DNA of 64,000 nt from Haberlea rhodopensis (Eukaryota; Streptophyta; Magnoliopsida; Lamiales; Gesneriaceae), in assembly GCA_907163345.1 (NCBI GenBank), contig CAJQUN010000059.1, forward strand, positions 1,488,001-1,552,000, written 5' to 3'. The first letter of the stretch is position 1, and each line of letters begins with the position of its first letter. Positions 31,181 to 41,865 of the stretch are shown in pieces. The notes below the pieces were generated by a model, which worked only from the letters and a program-made list of their open reading frames with translations, had not been told where the DNA came from and ran no database searches. A program made the position numbers and the translations under genes.

Positions 31181-34100
31181 ATGACAGACAGAGGGTATCA
31201 TGAGGATGTTGGAGATGCCCTGAGTGGCAATGCTAGTGTGAGGATGGCGCCTGTGCCACCACCACCGATTGAGCAAGGACCTGTGGAACAGGTACTGTTG
31301 CCTGGAGAGTTAACATTGACGCAGTTTCTGAGTTATCAGCCACCCAGGTTTGAGGGGACTGAATCAGGGGAACTGGCAAAGGAGTGGCTGGAACGTGTGG
31401 AACAGATCTTTGTGTCCGCACCGTGTGCCAAGACTGCTTGGTTACGTTTAGCTGAATTCCAGTTAGCCAAGAAAGCTATGATGTGGTGGAAATCCACCGT
31501 ACTTGAGTTGAGGGCTCAAGGACAGACAGTGAACTGGGATGTGTTTAGAACAAAGTTTCTGGAGCATTATTTCTCTGTTGCTGCAAGGCAGAGAAAAGAG
31601 GATGAATTTACCAATTTGAGACAGGGAGCAATGACAGTATCTGACTATGCTGTGCATTATTCTTCTTTGCTCCGGTATGTGCCACATATCGCTGTCAACA
31701 CAAAAGCAAAGATCAGACAGTTTGTGAAAGGATTGAGGCCTGAATTATTTGATAGGGTAATGTCCAATAACCCTACATCATATGAAGAAGCGTTGACTAG
31801 AGCCGAGATGGCTGAGATTGCTGTAGGGGTGTATAAAGATGTTGGACAAGCCCAACCACCTACATCGGACAGTATGAGACCTAGAGGAGAATCATTTAAA
31901 TCATCACGAGGTGGTGCATCTTCATCTAGGTTTAGTGGGAAACGTTTTGGATCACAAAAAGGGGGTGATCGCAAATCTAAGGGACAGTTCCAAGGTAGTA
32001 GTAGTGGCAGTGGTGTGCAATGTTTTAAATGTGGTGGACCACATTTGAAACGAGATTGTCCTCAATTGAATCCAGTAGTTTGTTTCCGTTGTGGGAGGCC
32101 CGAACATGTGATCCGTGATTGTACTCAAGTGGGTGGACAACAGAGGAGAGGACCCATTTCAGAGACTACAGTACAACAGAGACCACAGGGTGTACCACAG
32201 TCTGGTGGAGGACAGAGGACAGGAACACCTCAAGCTCAGGTGTATGCACTGAACAGGGAGGAAGCAGAGGCAGCTCCTGATGATGTGATAGCGGGTAAGT
32301 GTACTTTGTTTACTTATCCTGCTTTACTGTTGATTGATACTGGTGCATCACATTCTTTTATTGCACAAGCATTTATTGATCGGTATCATATCTGCTCGTC
32401 TCCACTGTTGATGCCTCTTTATGTTTCGACACCCATGGGAACTACTGTGTTGACTTGTCAGAGTGTGTCTGATTGTGTTATTCAGTTTGAGTCTGACTAT
32501 GGCCTACAAACTGATTTGATTGTGTTAGACATGTCATATTTTGATTGCATCCTTGGACTTGATGTGTTGAGTAAATATCAGTCTGTTGTGGATTGTAGTC
32601 AGAAAATAGTGAGATTTCAGTCTGATACTGGAAATCAATGGTTATTCTATGGTCAGGGATCGAGGGCAAGAATTCCTTTGATATCAGCAATCCGAATGTC
32701 GCGTTTGTTAGAGCGTGGACATGCGGGTTATTTGATTTATGCCCTTGATATCACTGAACAGAAACTAGAAAGGAAAGTGGAAGAGATACCAGTGGTTGCA
32801 GACTATGCGGATGTGTTTCCAGATGAGATACCTGGATTCCCACCGAGTCGAGAAGTGGAATTTGGTATTGATTTGATACCTGGTACTTCTGCAATTTCAC
32901 GGGCTCCTTATCGGATGGCACCAACTGAATTGAAAGAATTGAAAACTCAATTGCAAGATTTATTGGACAAGGGGTACATACGTCCTAGTGTATCGCCTTG
33001 GGGTGCTCCGGTCTTATTTGTTAAGAAGAAGGATGGGACAATGAGATTGTGTATTGACTATAGACAATTGAACAAGGTAACGATAAAGAATAAGTATCCT
33101 CTTCCGCGTATTGATGATTTGTTTGATCAGTTGCAGGGATCAAGAATTTATTCTAAGATTGATTTGAGGTCAGGATATCATCAAATACGTGTGAGGGAAG
33201 GAGATATACAGAAGACAGCATTCAGAACTCGTTATGGGCATTATGAGTTTCTGGTGATGCCATTTGGAGTGACAAATGCTCCTGCTGTCTTTATGAGTTT
33301 AATGAATCGGGTTTTTCAGGACTACCTTGATCGATTTGTCATTGTCTTTATCGATGATATACTGATCTATTCACAGAGTGATGCAGAACATGTTCAACAT
33401 TTGCATATGGTATTGCACTTGTTGAGGACACACCAGTTGTATGCCAAACTCAGTAAGTGTGAGTTTTGGTTAACTAGTGTCGGCTTTTTAGGACATGTTA
33501 TTTCAGAAGAAGGTATATCAGTTGATCCAAAGAAAGTGGAAGCAGTGTTGAATTGGTCAGCACCTACTTCTGTGCCAGAGATTCGTAGTTTCTTAGGTTT
33601 GGCTGGATATTATAGACGGTTTGTTGAAGGATTTTCAGCGATTGCCAAACCATTGACACATTTGACACAGAAGGGAGTATCATTTCAATGGTCAGAGGCT
33701 TGTGAGCGTAGTTTTCAGGAATTGAAACATCGATTGACTACAGCTCCAGTCTTGATCATTCCATCTGAGCATGACAGGTTTGCAGTATATACTGATGCAT
33801 CTTTACTTGGTTTGGGTTGTGTATTGATGCAGGACAAACATGTAGTGGCTTATGCATCACGACAGTTGAAGCCACATGAAATGAGATATCCAGTGCATGA
33901 TCTGGAATTGGCTGCCATTGTCTTTGCATTGAAGATATGGCGACATTATTTATATGGTACGTCTTTTACCATATACACAGATCATAAAAGTTTAAAATTT
34001 CTATTCACTCAAGCAGAGTTGAATATGAGACAAATGAGATGGATGGATCTGTTGAAAGATTATGATTGTGAGATTGAATATCATCAAGGAAAAGCTAATC

Positions 34101-35743
34101 TTACAACAGATGCCTTGAGTCGAAAAATACATCATACGGCTGATGAGGTGATTCATTTATCCACATTGATGACTTCTTGTTGTACTTTGGGTTATGATTT
34201 TGATATGGAACTAGTGCCAGTACGGGTATCAACATTGTTGGTTGCACCCGACATGTTTGAGAAAATCAAAACGGCACAACTAACGGATGATGAAGTACAA
34301 CAGTGGAAGGAAAGGATAAGTCAAGGACAAACATCTCAATTTGTACTTACAAATGATGGAACTTTGAAATACAGAAATTGTTGGGTAGTCCCTGCTACAT
34401 TAGGACTACGCCAAGAACTACTACAACGTGCTCATTGTAGTAGATACAGTATACATCCTGGAGGGAAGAAAATGTATCATGATTTACGTACACAATTTTG
34501 GTGGAAACGTATGAAACAGGATGTGTTGAACTTTGTGAAACGATGTTTGATCTGTCAACAAGTGAAAGCGGAAAGACAGAGACCAGGAGGTGAATTACAT
34601 AGTTTGGAAATTCCTCAGTGGAAATGGGAACATATCACGATGGATTTTGTGACTCATTTGCCACGGACGTCTTCTGGTTGCGATGCTATTTGGGTGATTG
34701 TTGACCGACTCACCAAAGTATCTCATTTTGTGCCATATTGTATGACGTTTACATATCTAAGAATGGCACAGTTGTACATTCAACATGTAGTGAGACTACA
34801 TGGTATTCCAGTTTCCATTGTATCGGATAGGGATCCGAGATTTACTTCTCATTTTTGGGAAGGGTTACAGACAGCGTTGGGAACTGAAGTGCGGTTGAGT
34901 ACAGCATATCATCCTCAGACAGATGGACAAACAGAGCATACGATACAGACGCTTGAGGATATGTTGCGTGCCTGTGTATTAGAGTTTGATACCTCTTGGC
35001 AAGATTCGTTGCCATTAGTGGAATTTTCATATAACAACAGTTATCAGTCTAGTATACAGATGGCACCATTTGAGGCTTTGTATGGGCGACGATGTAGATC
35101 GCCATTGTATTGGGATGATGTGGATCAGTCTTCCTTAACTGGACCAGATATGATTCATGAAATGGAAGAGAAAGTAAAGGTCATTCGATTGAAACTTAAA
35201 GCTGCTCAGGATAGACAGGCTGCGTATGCCAATAAGCGACGTAGACCACTTGAATTTCAAGTTGGTGACCGTGTGTTCTTGAAAATCTCACCTTTTAAAG
35301 GTGTAGTACGGTTTGGTAAGCGTGGAAAATTGTCTCCACGGTATGTTGGTCCATATGAGGTGTTGCAACGTATTGGTACGTTGGCATATCGCTTAGCACT
35401 ACCACCAGCCTTGAGTAATATTCATGATGTTTTTCATGTTTCACTGTTGAGAAAGTATGAACCAGATCCGAGTCATGTATTACAGTTACCTGATGTACAG
35501 TTGGATACAGATGTGTCGTATGAGGAACGACCGGTTATGATCTTGGATCGAGCTGACCTCAGGTTGCGTAATAAGGTGATTCCTATGGTTAAGGTACAGT
35601 GGGACAGACGGGGTGTCGAAGAGGCAACGTGGGAGACGGAGCAGCATATGATGCAACGGTATCCGGATTTGTTTTCTGGTATGCTTTTACAGTTTTATGG
35701 TACTGTTGCATACATGATCATGTTTCCTATTTTCATAGCGTAG
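31181..35743 (+). CDS. Gypsy gag-pol polyprotein with chromodomain
   Basis: One uninterrupted frame encodes 1520 residues. Order: gag with two CCHC-type knuckles (Cys281-Cys293 and Cys301-Cys314); aspartic protease LLIDTGASHSF (Asp386); reverse transcriptase with the FIDD catalytic pair (Asp725, Asp726); RNase H with TDAS (Asp872) and TDH (Asp934); integrase with an HHCC finger (CLICQQVK) and the DD35E triad Asp1155, Asp1216, Glu1252, exactly 35 residues between the last two; a GPF/Y-like LSPRYVGPYEVL; and a chromodomain at about 1447-1498 (VKVQWDRRGVEEATWE). The first knuckle is one residue short between the second Cys and His (CFKCGGPHLKRDC). All catalytic residues are present, so the protein is predicted to be functional. 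The start is the first ATG after the primer binding site. Confidence 0.96.
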   Translation: MTDRGYHEDVGDALSGNASVRMAPVPPPPIEQGPVEQVLLPGELTLTQFLSYQPPRFEGTESGELAKEWLERVEQIFVSAPCAKTAWLRLAEFQLAKKAMMWWKSTVLELRAQGQTVNWDVFRTKFLEHYFSVAARQRKEDEFTNLRQGAMTVSDYAVHYSSLLRYVPHIAVNTKAKIRQFVKGLRPELFDRVMSNNPTSYEEALTRAEMAEIAVGVYKDVGQAQPPTSDSMRPRGESFKSSRGGASSSRFSGKRFGSQKGGDRKSKGQFQGSSSGSGVQCFKCGGPHLKRDCPQLNPVVCFRCGRPEHVIRDCTQVGGQQRRGPISETTVQQRPQGVPQSGGGQRTGTPQAQVYALNREEAEAAPDDVIAGKCTLFTYPALLLIDTGASHSFIAQAFIDRYHICSSPLLMPLYVSTPMGTTVLTCQSVSDCVIQFESDYGLQTDLIVLDMSYFDCILGLDVLSKYQSVVDCSQKIVRFQSDTGNQWLFYGQGSRARIPLISAIRMSRLLERGHAGYLIYALDITEQKLERKVEEIPVVADYADVFPDEIPGFPPSREVEFGIDLIPGTSAISRAPYRMAPTELKELKTQLQDLLDKGYIRPSVSPWGAPVLFVKKKDGTMRLCIDYRQLNKVTIKNKYPLPRIDDLFDQLQGSRIYSKIDLRSGYHQIRVREGDIQKTAFRTRYGHYEFLVMPFGVTNAPAVFMSLMNRVFQDYLDRFVIVFIDDILIYSQSDAEHVQHLHMVLHLLRTHQLYAKLSKCEFWLTSVGFLGHVISEEGISVDPKKVEAVLNWSAPTSVPEIRSFLGLAGYYRRFVEGFSAIAKPLTHLTQKGVSFQWSEACERSFQELKHRLTTAPVLIIPSEHDRFAVYTDASLLGLGCVLMQDKHVVAYASRQLKPHEMRYPVHDLELAAIVFALKIWRHYLYGTSFTIYTDHKSLKFLFTQAELNMRQMRWMDLLKDYDCEIEYHQGKANLTTDALSRKIHHTADEVIHLSTLMTSCCTLGYDFDMELVPVRVSTLLVAPDMFEKIKTAQLTDDEVQQWKERISQGQTSQFVLTNDGTLKYRNCWVVPATLGLRQELLQRAHCSRYSIHPGGKKMYHDLRTQFWWKRMKQDVLNFVKRCLICQQVKAERQRPGGELHSLEIPQWKWEHITMDFVTHLPRTSSGCDAIWVIVDRLTKVSHFVPYCMTFTYLRMAQLYIQHVVRLHGIPVSIVSDRDPRFTSHFWEGLQTALGTEVRLSTAYHPQTDGQTEHTIQTLEDMLRACVLEFDTSWQDSLPLVEFSYNNSYQSSIQMAPFEALYGRRCRSPLYWDDVDQSSLTGPDMIHEMEEKVKVIRLKLKAAQDRQAAYANKRRRPLEFQVGDRVFLKISPFKGVVRFGKRGKLSPRYVGPYEVLQRIGTLAYRLALPPALSNIHDVFHVSLLRKYEPDPSHVLQLPDVQLDTDVSYEERPVMILDRADLRLRNKVIPMVKVQWDRRGVEEATWETEQHMMQRYPDLFSGMLLQFYGTVAYMIMFPIFIA

Positions 35744-35811
35744 GATTGTTGAATTGTATATCTCATATGCATGTATTCTGTCTGTATATGCAATTTCGAG
35801 GACGAAATTCA

Positions 35812-35827
35812 ATGAGTGGGGGAGAAT
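35812..35827 (+). promoter_or_regulatory. Polypurine tract
   Basis: ATGAGTGGGGGAGAAT lies directly before the 3' LTR and would prime plus-strand synthesis. Confidence 0.9.
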
Positions 35828-37820
35828 TGTCATGCCTCGAGTTGTTGTATACACGTATGATATGATTATGGTGTAATTATATCAAATGGTGGTATGTTAA
35901 TGGGGGTTCTGGTGGAACCAATAATGAAGAAATACATGTATGAAATGATATATGGCAAGGAATGAAACATGATGTACAAAATGTAGTGCAAAGAAATGAT
36001 TTGAATTATAGTATGCATTTGATATGAATTTCATATGCCTTGCCTTTCATTAAGGTTGCATTAGCATGTGAATTTGAATTTGGATTTATTTACATGTACA
36101 TGTTACTTAACATGTAATTATCCCTAAATGGCATGATAGCAAGTAAATTAAGGGACTAAAGATCTATATCAAGTGGATTAGGGAGGTGGAATCACATACT
36201 AACACCACTTTCACCTCAAAATCTCTACAAAGCTCCTCTCCAAAACCTTAGAGCTTTTGTTAGTTGAAGCTTGGGATTCACTTGTAAATTGAGCTAGGAA
36301 GGTGTGTGAAGTGAAAGTGTACTATCTTGGTAAGGATTTCATGGTTTTACACTTGAATTATGTAATTGGTATTGATTTATGTGAAGGGGAATATCAATTA
36401 TTGATGCTTAGAATCATAACTTGTTTCTTTGCCAAGAATTTGATTCTAGGATGTTAGGAACATGTTTATATGATACTAGGGATTTCATGAATCATGGTTA
36501 CATGTGAAATTATGGGTAAGAGAAGAAGAACCATGAAGATAAGCTCAAAATCGCCATTGTCTCATTTTTTCTGATCGTGCCGATCGATCGGCATGTGGTC
36601 TCGATCGATCGCCGCGAACAGTACAATTTTAAGGCGGTTTGAGCATGAGGCGATCGATCGGTGAGTTTGAGGCGATCGATCGGTACATGTGGCGATCGAT
36701 CGGTGATTTTGTTCGATCGATCGGTGAAGAGTGAACAGTTCGGCGATCGATCGAGAATTCGGGGCGATCGATCGGTGATGGCAGAATGTTGAAAAATGTT
36801 ATATTTTTGTAGAATTTGATTTTAATGCCTATGATAACATGATATATTGTTGGCATTGTTGTAGCATCATCTCAGGGGACAGGACAACGAGGCACTTAGC
36901 CAGTGACGCCTAATTTATCTCGTTTGTGTCGCAGTACAGGCACGTGTTGACGTACGGAGTATAGATATTGTGTGATTATGTTATGAGATTGATATCATAT
37001 GAATTGTGTTATGTTGTTATCATATGATTGGTAGTATCATATGCCTGTACATTCATGGATATCATATGTATGTGAGATATACGCCTGGTTTGGGTATATG
37101 CTCGGTTATGTATTTGAGATATATGCCTGGTTTGGATATATGCTCGGCTATGTGACATAGAGATATATGCCTGGTTTGGATATATGCTCGGTTATGTGAC
37201 AGAGAGATATACGCCTGGTTTGGGTATATGCTCGGTTATGCTATATAGCGATATATGCCGGTTTTTGGATATATGCTATGGCTATTATCATTTGAGGACG
37301 GTACTATGATATGTGCTGCTAATATGAAGATGTGAGGTGGTTCCACTGACATATTGAGCCGAATAGGCATATCATTTTAGTCTCGTGATAATAGGGTATG
37401 TGTTGAGACATGTCATGACATGGTGCATTGGTGGATGCATGAGACAGAACATTCACATGAGATGATTTATTGTGCTTTATCATTGTTATTGATATTGTGT
37501 TTTGATATTGCACTGAGATAGTTGTTTATCTATACTCACGTTTTGTGAATGTTTCTGTAGGATTGCATAGACGTGGGAATCGTGAGTCTTATTCCGCTGC
37601 GAGGTGAACCACTGCTTAGGAGTTGTACTGGCTTAGGTTGTTAATGTTACATGTAATGTATATGTAGAAAACAAATTTAGTTGGTTTTTGTACTCAGGAT
37701 TTGGTACTGTAACAACTTCACTAGTCAATTACTCTAAATCAGTGTATGTTCTTACTTGATTCAGACTCACATATGTATGTTAACTGGATACATAATGGAT
37801 TAAGTAACGAGGACCCCACA
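35828..37820 (+). repeat. Gypsy 3' LTR (1993 bp)
   Basis: It is nearly identical to the 5' LTR. Differences seen by eye include GGGAGGTGG against GGGAGATGG, CTAGGAAGG against CTAAGAAGG, CAGTGACGCC against CAGTGATGCC and a few one- or two-base indels. It carries the same CGATCGATCG and GGTATATGC arrays. Confidence 0.97.
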
Positions 37821-39231
37821 TCTTTGTTTGACAATTTGTGCAATGAATCTGGTATTCAAAGGCACAAAACTGTGTCCTACATACCCCTCAGCAAAATGGT
37901 GTTGCTGAGAGAATGAATAGGACTCTCCTTGAGAAAATTAGAAGTATGATTGCATCTTCTGGCCTCTCAAAGAAGTTTTGGGGTGAAGCTGTTGTGACAG
38001 CTGCTTACTTGATCAATAGATCTCCTTCTGTGCCTTTAAATGGTTTGTGTCCTGAATCTATTTTTGTGGTAAAGAACTTGAATATTCTAATCTTAAAGTG
38101 TTCGGTTGCTCTGCTTTTGTGCATAGGAAAGGTGATAAACTTGAACATAGGTCTACTAAGTGTGTCTTCCTAGGTTATCCCGAGGGAGTTAAGGGATATA
38201 GACTATGGCTAAGAAGTGAACCTGGTTTTAAAAGCATTATAAGTAGGGATGTAATTTCCAATGAGTCTGAAATGCCTTGCTTGCTTCCTTCTGTGCCAGT
38301 TGATAAGTCTGAGTCCAGTGCTACTCCTAGCAAGGTTGAGTATTTGCCTGGTGTGCTTCCTGTTGATGATAACAATGTGTCTTTTGCTGAAAATCATGTG
38401 AACTTGCCTGTTAATGAACCTGAGATTCATGAAATGCCTAAAAATCATGATATTGTTGTTGAACATGAACATGTTGTGCATGATGAATTGGTTGCTAATG
38501 AACAAGAAGATTTGCATGATTATCAATTGACCAGAGATAGGGCTAGGAGAAACATAAGACAACCTGCTAAGCTAAGTGACTTTGACCTTGCTTCTTATGT
38601 GTTCAATGTGTTTGAATCAATTGATAACTGTGAACCTAAAACCTACAATGAAGCTTTGAAATCCAAAAATGCTAATGACTGGCTGTGTGCTATGAAAGAG
38701 GAAATGCATTCTTTGATTGTGAATCATACTTGGATTCTTGTTCCTAAACCTGTTAATTGCTCAGTTGTTGATTGCAAATGGTTGTTTAAGATTAAGAATG
38801 AAAATGATTCTGTTAGGTTCAAAGCTAGACTTGTAGCTAAAGGTTTTACTATAAAAGAAGGTATATATTTCACTGATGCGAAGCCTGTTAATGTGCCATT
38901 AGCTGCTCATTTTGTGTTGAGTAAATATCAATGTCCTAAATCTGATTTTGACTTTGATTCTATAAAGAATTTGCCTTATTCAAATGCAATAAGATCTGTT
39001 ATGTATTTGATGGTTAGTACTAGACATGATATAGCTTATGTTGTTAGTTTCTTAAGTAGGTATGTGTCTAACCCTGGCATGGTGCATTGGAATGCTGTTA
39101 AATGGCTGTTGTCTGTAGGTGTTAAACTCAAAGGTTATGTGTTTAATCATGCTGATATGTGTACTAAGTGTTTGTCCCTTAGTAAATTTCAATCATGTTT
39201 AAAAATTTTAAAATTTGATACTGGTGATTGA
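37821..39231 (+). pseudogene. Copia integrase (3' part) and truncated reverse transcriptase
   Basis: The frame resumes the integrase interrupted at 29015. QQNGVAERMNRTLLEK in the second frame carries the catalytic Glu, but a one-base shift near 37890 separates it from the preceding frame. From 38098 a 377-codon frame encodes FGCSAFVHRKGDKLE, a linker, and the start of reverse transcriptase (AMKEEMHSL, CKWLFKIK, KARLVAKGF). After KEGIYF the sequence jumps to the far side of the polymerase domain (LPYSNAIRSVMYLM), so the YVDD-containing palm is deleted. RNase H is likewise reduced to its C-terminal NHADMCTKCLS. This is a deletion derivative. Confidence 0.88.
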
Positions 39232-39487
39232 TGCATGTTTAGTCCCTTGGTTAGTGTTTTATAACCTGCTGTGTGCTCGTTACAAAACTGTTACTCTGGT
39301 TACTTTCCCACTTTAACTTGTTGTGTGATTGTTATTGTTTTTTCCTTGTCTTTACTTTATGTTTTGACAGGAATTTGGTCCACACAATTACTTTGTGTAT
39401 TGTGGGGACTATAAGGCGATGATGATGTCTGCTTGTGGGTTTTCCCTACGTCTGAAAAGAAACCAGTATTGGGCCAAGGTGGAGATT

Positions 39488-40115
39488 TGTTGGGTATGGT
39501 GGCCCAATTAGTTAAGCTCATTAGGCTTTAACCAATCTTAATTAAAACCTAAACCCTCTCCCCCTTATTAAGTCTGATAGTAGCGCCTCTCAATTCTCTC
39601 TGGCTCAATACATCCGCCTCACTACTCCTCTCACATTGTATGTGCGTCTCCTCTCATCTCTTTGAGTATTCCATCTTTTCCTTTGTGGTTCAGCGTGTGT
39701 GAGGGTTGTCTTGTCCAGGTGCTTTGTGCTCTGGTGGTTTGGCGTTGGTGAGTGGTTCAGGCGAGGCGTGTTGGTTGTGAGCTCTCTGTCCTAGTGCTGT
39801 GTGCGCTTGGGGTTCTCGTGTTCAGAGTGCTTTGTGCGCTTGGTGGAGTGGTTTTGTCCGGTGGGAGGCAGATTGGGATTCCTGTTCATTGCTGTGTGCT
39901 TTGGTCGGTCAGTGGTCGGGCAGGAGTGTGGTGTTGGGGTGTTGTCAACACCTTCCGACCTTACCTAGGATTCTCCATGACGTAGAATGGGAAAACAGCA
40001 GATCTGAGCCGATCATATATCCTTTTGGAGTTTACTATTATATTTGCATATAGTGTGTATTTGTATTTGTTTTGCAGGTACACATGGCGATGCCAAGGCA
40101 GACACCCTCCTAACA
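39488..40115 (+). repeat. Copia 3' LTR
   Basis: TGTTGGGTATGGTGGCCC follows the polypurine tract AAGGTGGAGATT. It matches the 5' LTR to about 40004. The remaining 111 bp end in CTCCTAACA next to AAAAT. That part has no counterpart in the 5' copy. Confidence 0.75.
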
Positions 40116-40120
40116 AAAAT

Positions 40121-41012
40121 AATGTGAATTTTTCACATTCTCAAAATAACTATCAATATTTTTATAAATTAACACTATTGAAAAATAGGAAAATAGGCTC
40201 TTCCGTTGGGTACTATCCCATGGGATGTCACAATCTTTAGATGGATATTTACTCCCCAAATATTGGATGAAAAATACATATCTAAAGATTACTAACCCAT
40301 GTATATATTGGCTCAGAGGGTAGCATAGAAAGTATTCTGAAAAAAACATATCGAAATCGATATCTGATACGTATATAATATCCAAAAAAATGAAACCTAG
40401 ACCTTTAATAAGCATTGACTAACACAACAATATCCAAACATAATGCCCGATAACGACGTACCAATTGTAAATAGTTTAAAACCCCAATTCATATTTTATC
40501 CCACGTCGACATAAGAACACGATAGTAACCAATTTAAAACAATCTGACATTGTTCGGTACATTGATAAAATATACATAATTTTTAACTACTCATCCATCA
40601 AATATCATATATTATGTATTGTACCAAACAGTATCTTTATCATTGAAAGAAAGAATTATTAAGTTTTCTAGAAAGAATAGACTTAACATAACGTGTCGTT
40701 ATTAAAACAATCAGAGAAAATTATGAATATCTCCCGTATGAAATAATTTTATTATGTATTCGACCTCTAATTTAAACAATAGCAGATGAATTACAAGCCC
40801 GCCCCATACTTTAATATGGATGCACCCGAATCTTGAAATTAACATTTCTAACAAATGTTAAAAAATTGGTAATAGATGTATACGCTAATTTTTAAACTAA
40901 AAGAGTTAAAATAACTTTTTTAAAATTTAGAGGAGGTCAACATGTAATTCATCATAAAAATAATAACTACAGGAGAGGTGACTAGATTAAAACCTCCTCA
41001 GGGTATCAAACA
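40121..41012. other. AT-rich intergenic DNA, no gene seen
   Basis: Only short chance frames are present. Confidence 0.5.
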
Positions 41013-41020
41013 GAATAAAA

Positions 41021-41700
41021 TAAGGTGTTCACCAGTTTGGTCTTGAACCGAACCGAACTTAACCGAAATTTCGGTTTAAAATTTTAAAAATCGAAAATCG
41101 AACCCAAATTGTTCGGTTCAGTTTCGATTTTAACCAAACTTTTTCAGTTCGATTCGTTTCGGTTTCGTTTTGAACCGTTTTTTTAAAAAAAAAAAAAATC
41201 TTGGATGATTAGTTGATGCAAATTGAACATAAATAAAAACACTAATACATCATATATTGGACTCAAAAGAATTTTGAACATTTGACCTTTTTAGTTTTAA
41301 ACTTCTAATATTATTTTGAAACTATTTATTCCAAAAATCCGAGTGTAAGGAGACAACAAAATATATTATATTATACTTGAAAACACGTAATTAATTAACG
41401 AATTCTTATTCATGAGCGAAACCATTATAAAAAAAATTAAAACCATAAAAAAAAGTTTTAAAATTTAATTTTTTAAAAAAAAATTGGTTTTCGATTCTGT
41501 TAACCAGATCATATAACTAAAACCGATTCTTTTTTTAAAAAAAAAAACAAAACAGAACAGAAATTTTTCGATTCTATTAAAACAAACCGAACCGATACGC
41601 ACCACTAAAATAAAACAATAACAACCACATAAAATAAAAAAAAAAAAGAACAAAAGTGTTTCGATTCGATTCAAACAAATCGAACCGATACACACCACTA
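41021..41700. mobile_element. hAT-type MITE, 680 bp, TSD GAATAAAA, duplicated right end
   Basis: The left end is TAAGGTGTTCACC and the right end is the inverse of TAGTGGTGTGTATCGG. Perfect 8-bp TSDs GAATAAAA lie at 41013-41020 and 41701-41708. Subterminal motifs are CGGTTCGG-like (GAACCGAACCGAA). A second copy of the right end, GAACCGATACGCACCACTA followed by AAATAAAAC, sits about 91 bp inside, so the end has been duplicated. Non-coding. Confidence 0.82.
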
Positions 41701-41865
41701 GAATAAAACAGCCACCAAGAGAAAAATACTACGGCTGCATACACAGTACCTCGTCGTAATTGGTTCACGTGGTAAACTTTGTACCAGATTGGTAAAACAA
41801 AATGTGAACTTTTTTAAAATATAAAAATTATAAATAACTAAAGTCACCGTCCAAATTTTGGGTTA

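Larger units (their letters stand above)
29016..37820 (+). mobile_element. Full-length chromodomain Gypsy element (Tekay/Del-like), apparently intact
   Basis: It is 8805 bp: 5' LTR 29016-31006, primer binding site 31011-31022, one 1520-codon gag-pol frame 31181-35743, polypurine tract, 3' LTR 35828-37820. The termini are TGTCATGCC...GACCCCACA. The TSD TCTTT is perfect. The two LTRs differ by about a dozen substitutions and three short indels by eye over nearly 2 kb, so insertion is recent. The C-terminal chromodomain, the single long frame and the long LTRs fit the Tekay (Del) lineage of plant chromoviruses. All parts needed for autonomy appear present. Confidence 0.97.
26533..40115 (+). mobile_element. 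Copia LTR retrotransposon, decayed and split by a Gypsy insertion
   Basis: Two direct LTR copies (26533-27043 and from 39488) enclose gag, protease, integrase and a truncated reverse transcriptase in Copia order. A polypurine tract (AAGGTGGAGATT) directly precedes the 3' LTR. The integrase is split at 29015/37821 by an 8.8-kb Gypsy element. The outer ends are best placed at 26533 and 40115 because AAAAT occurs just outside both (26528-26532 and 40116-40120). That TSD is low in complexity and the two LTRs stop matching after CAGATC, so the right end is less certain than the left. No initiator-Met primer binding site was seen after the 5' LTR. It cannot move on its own. Confidence 0.85.
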
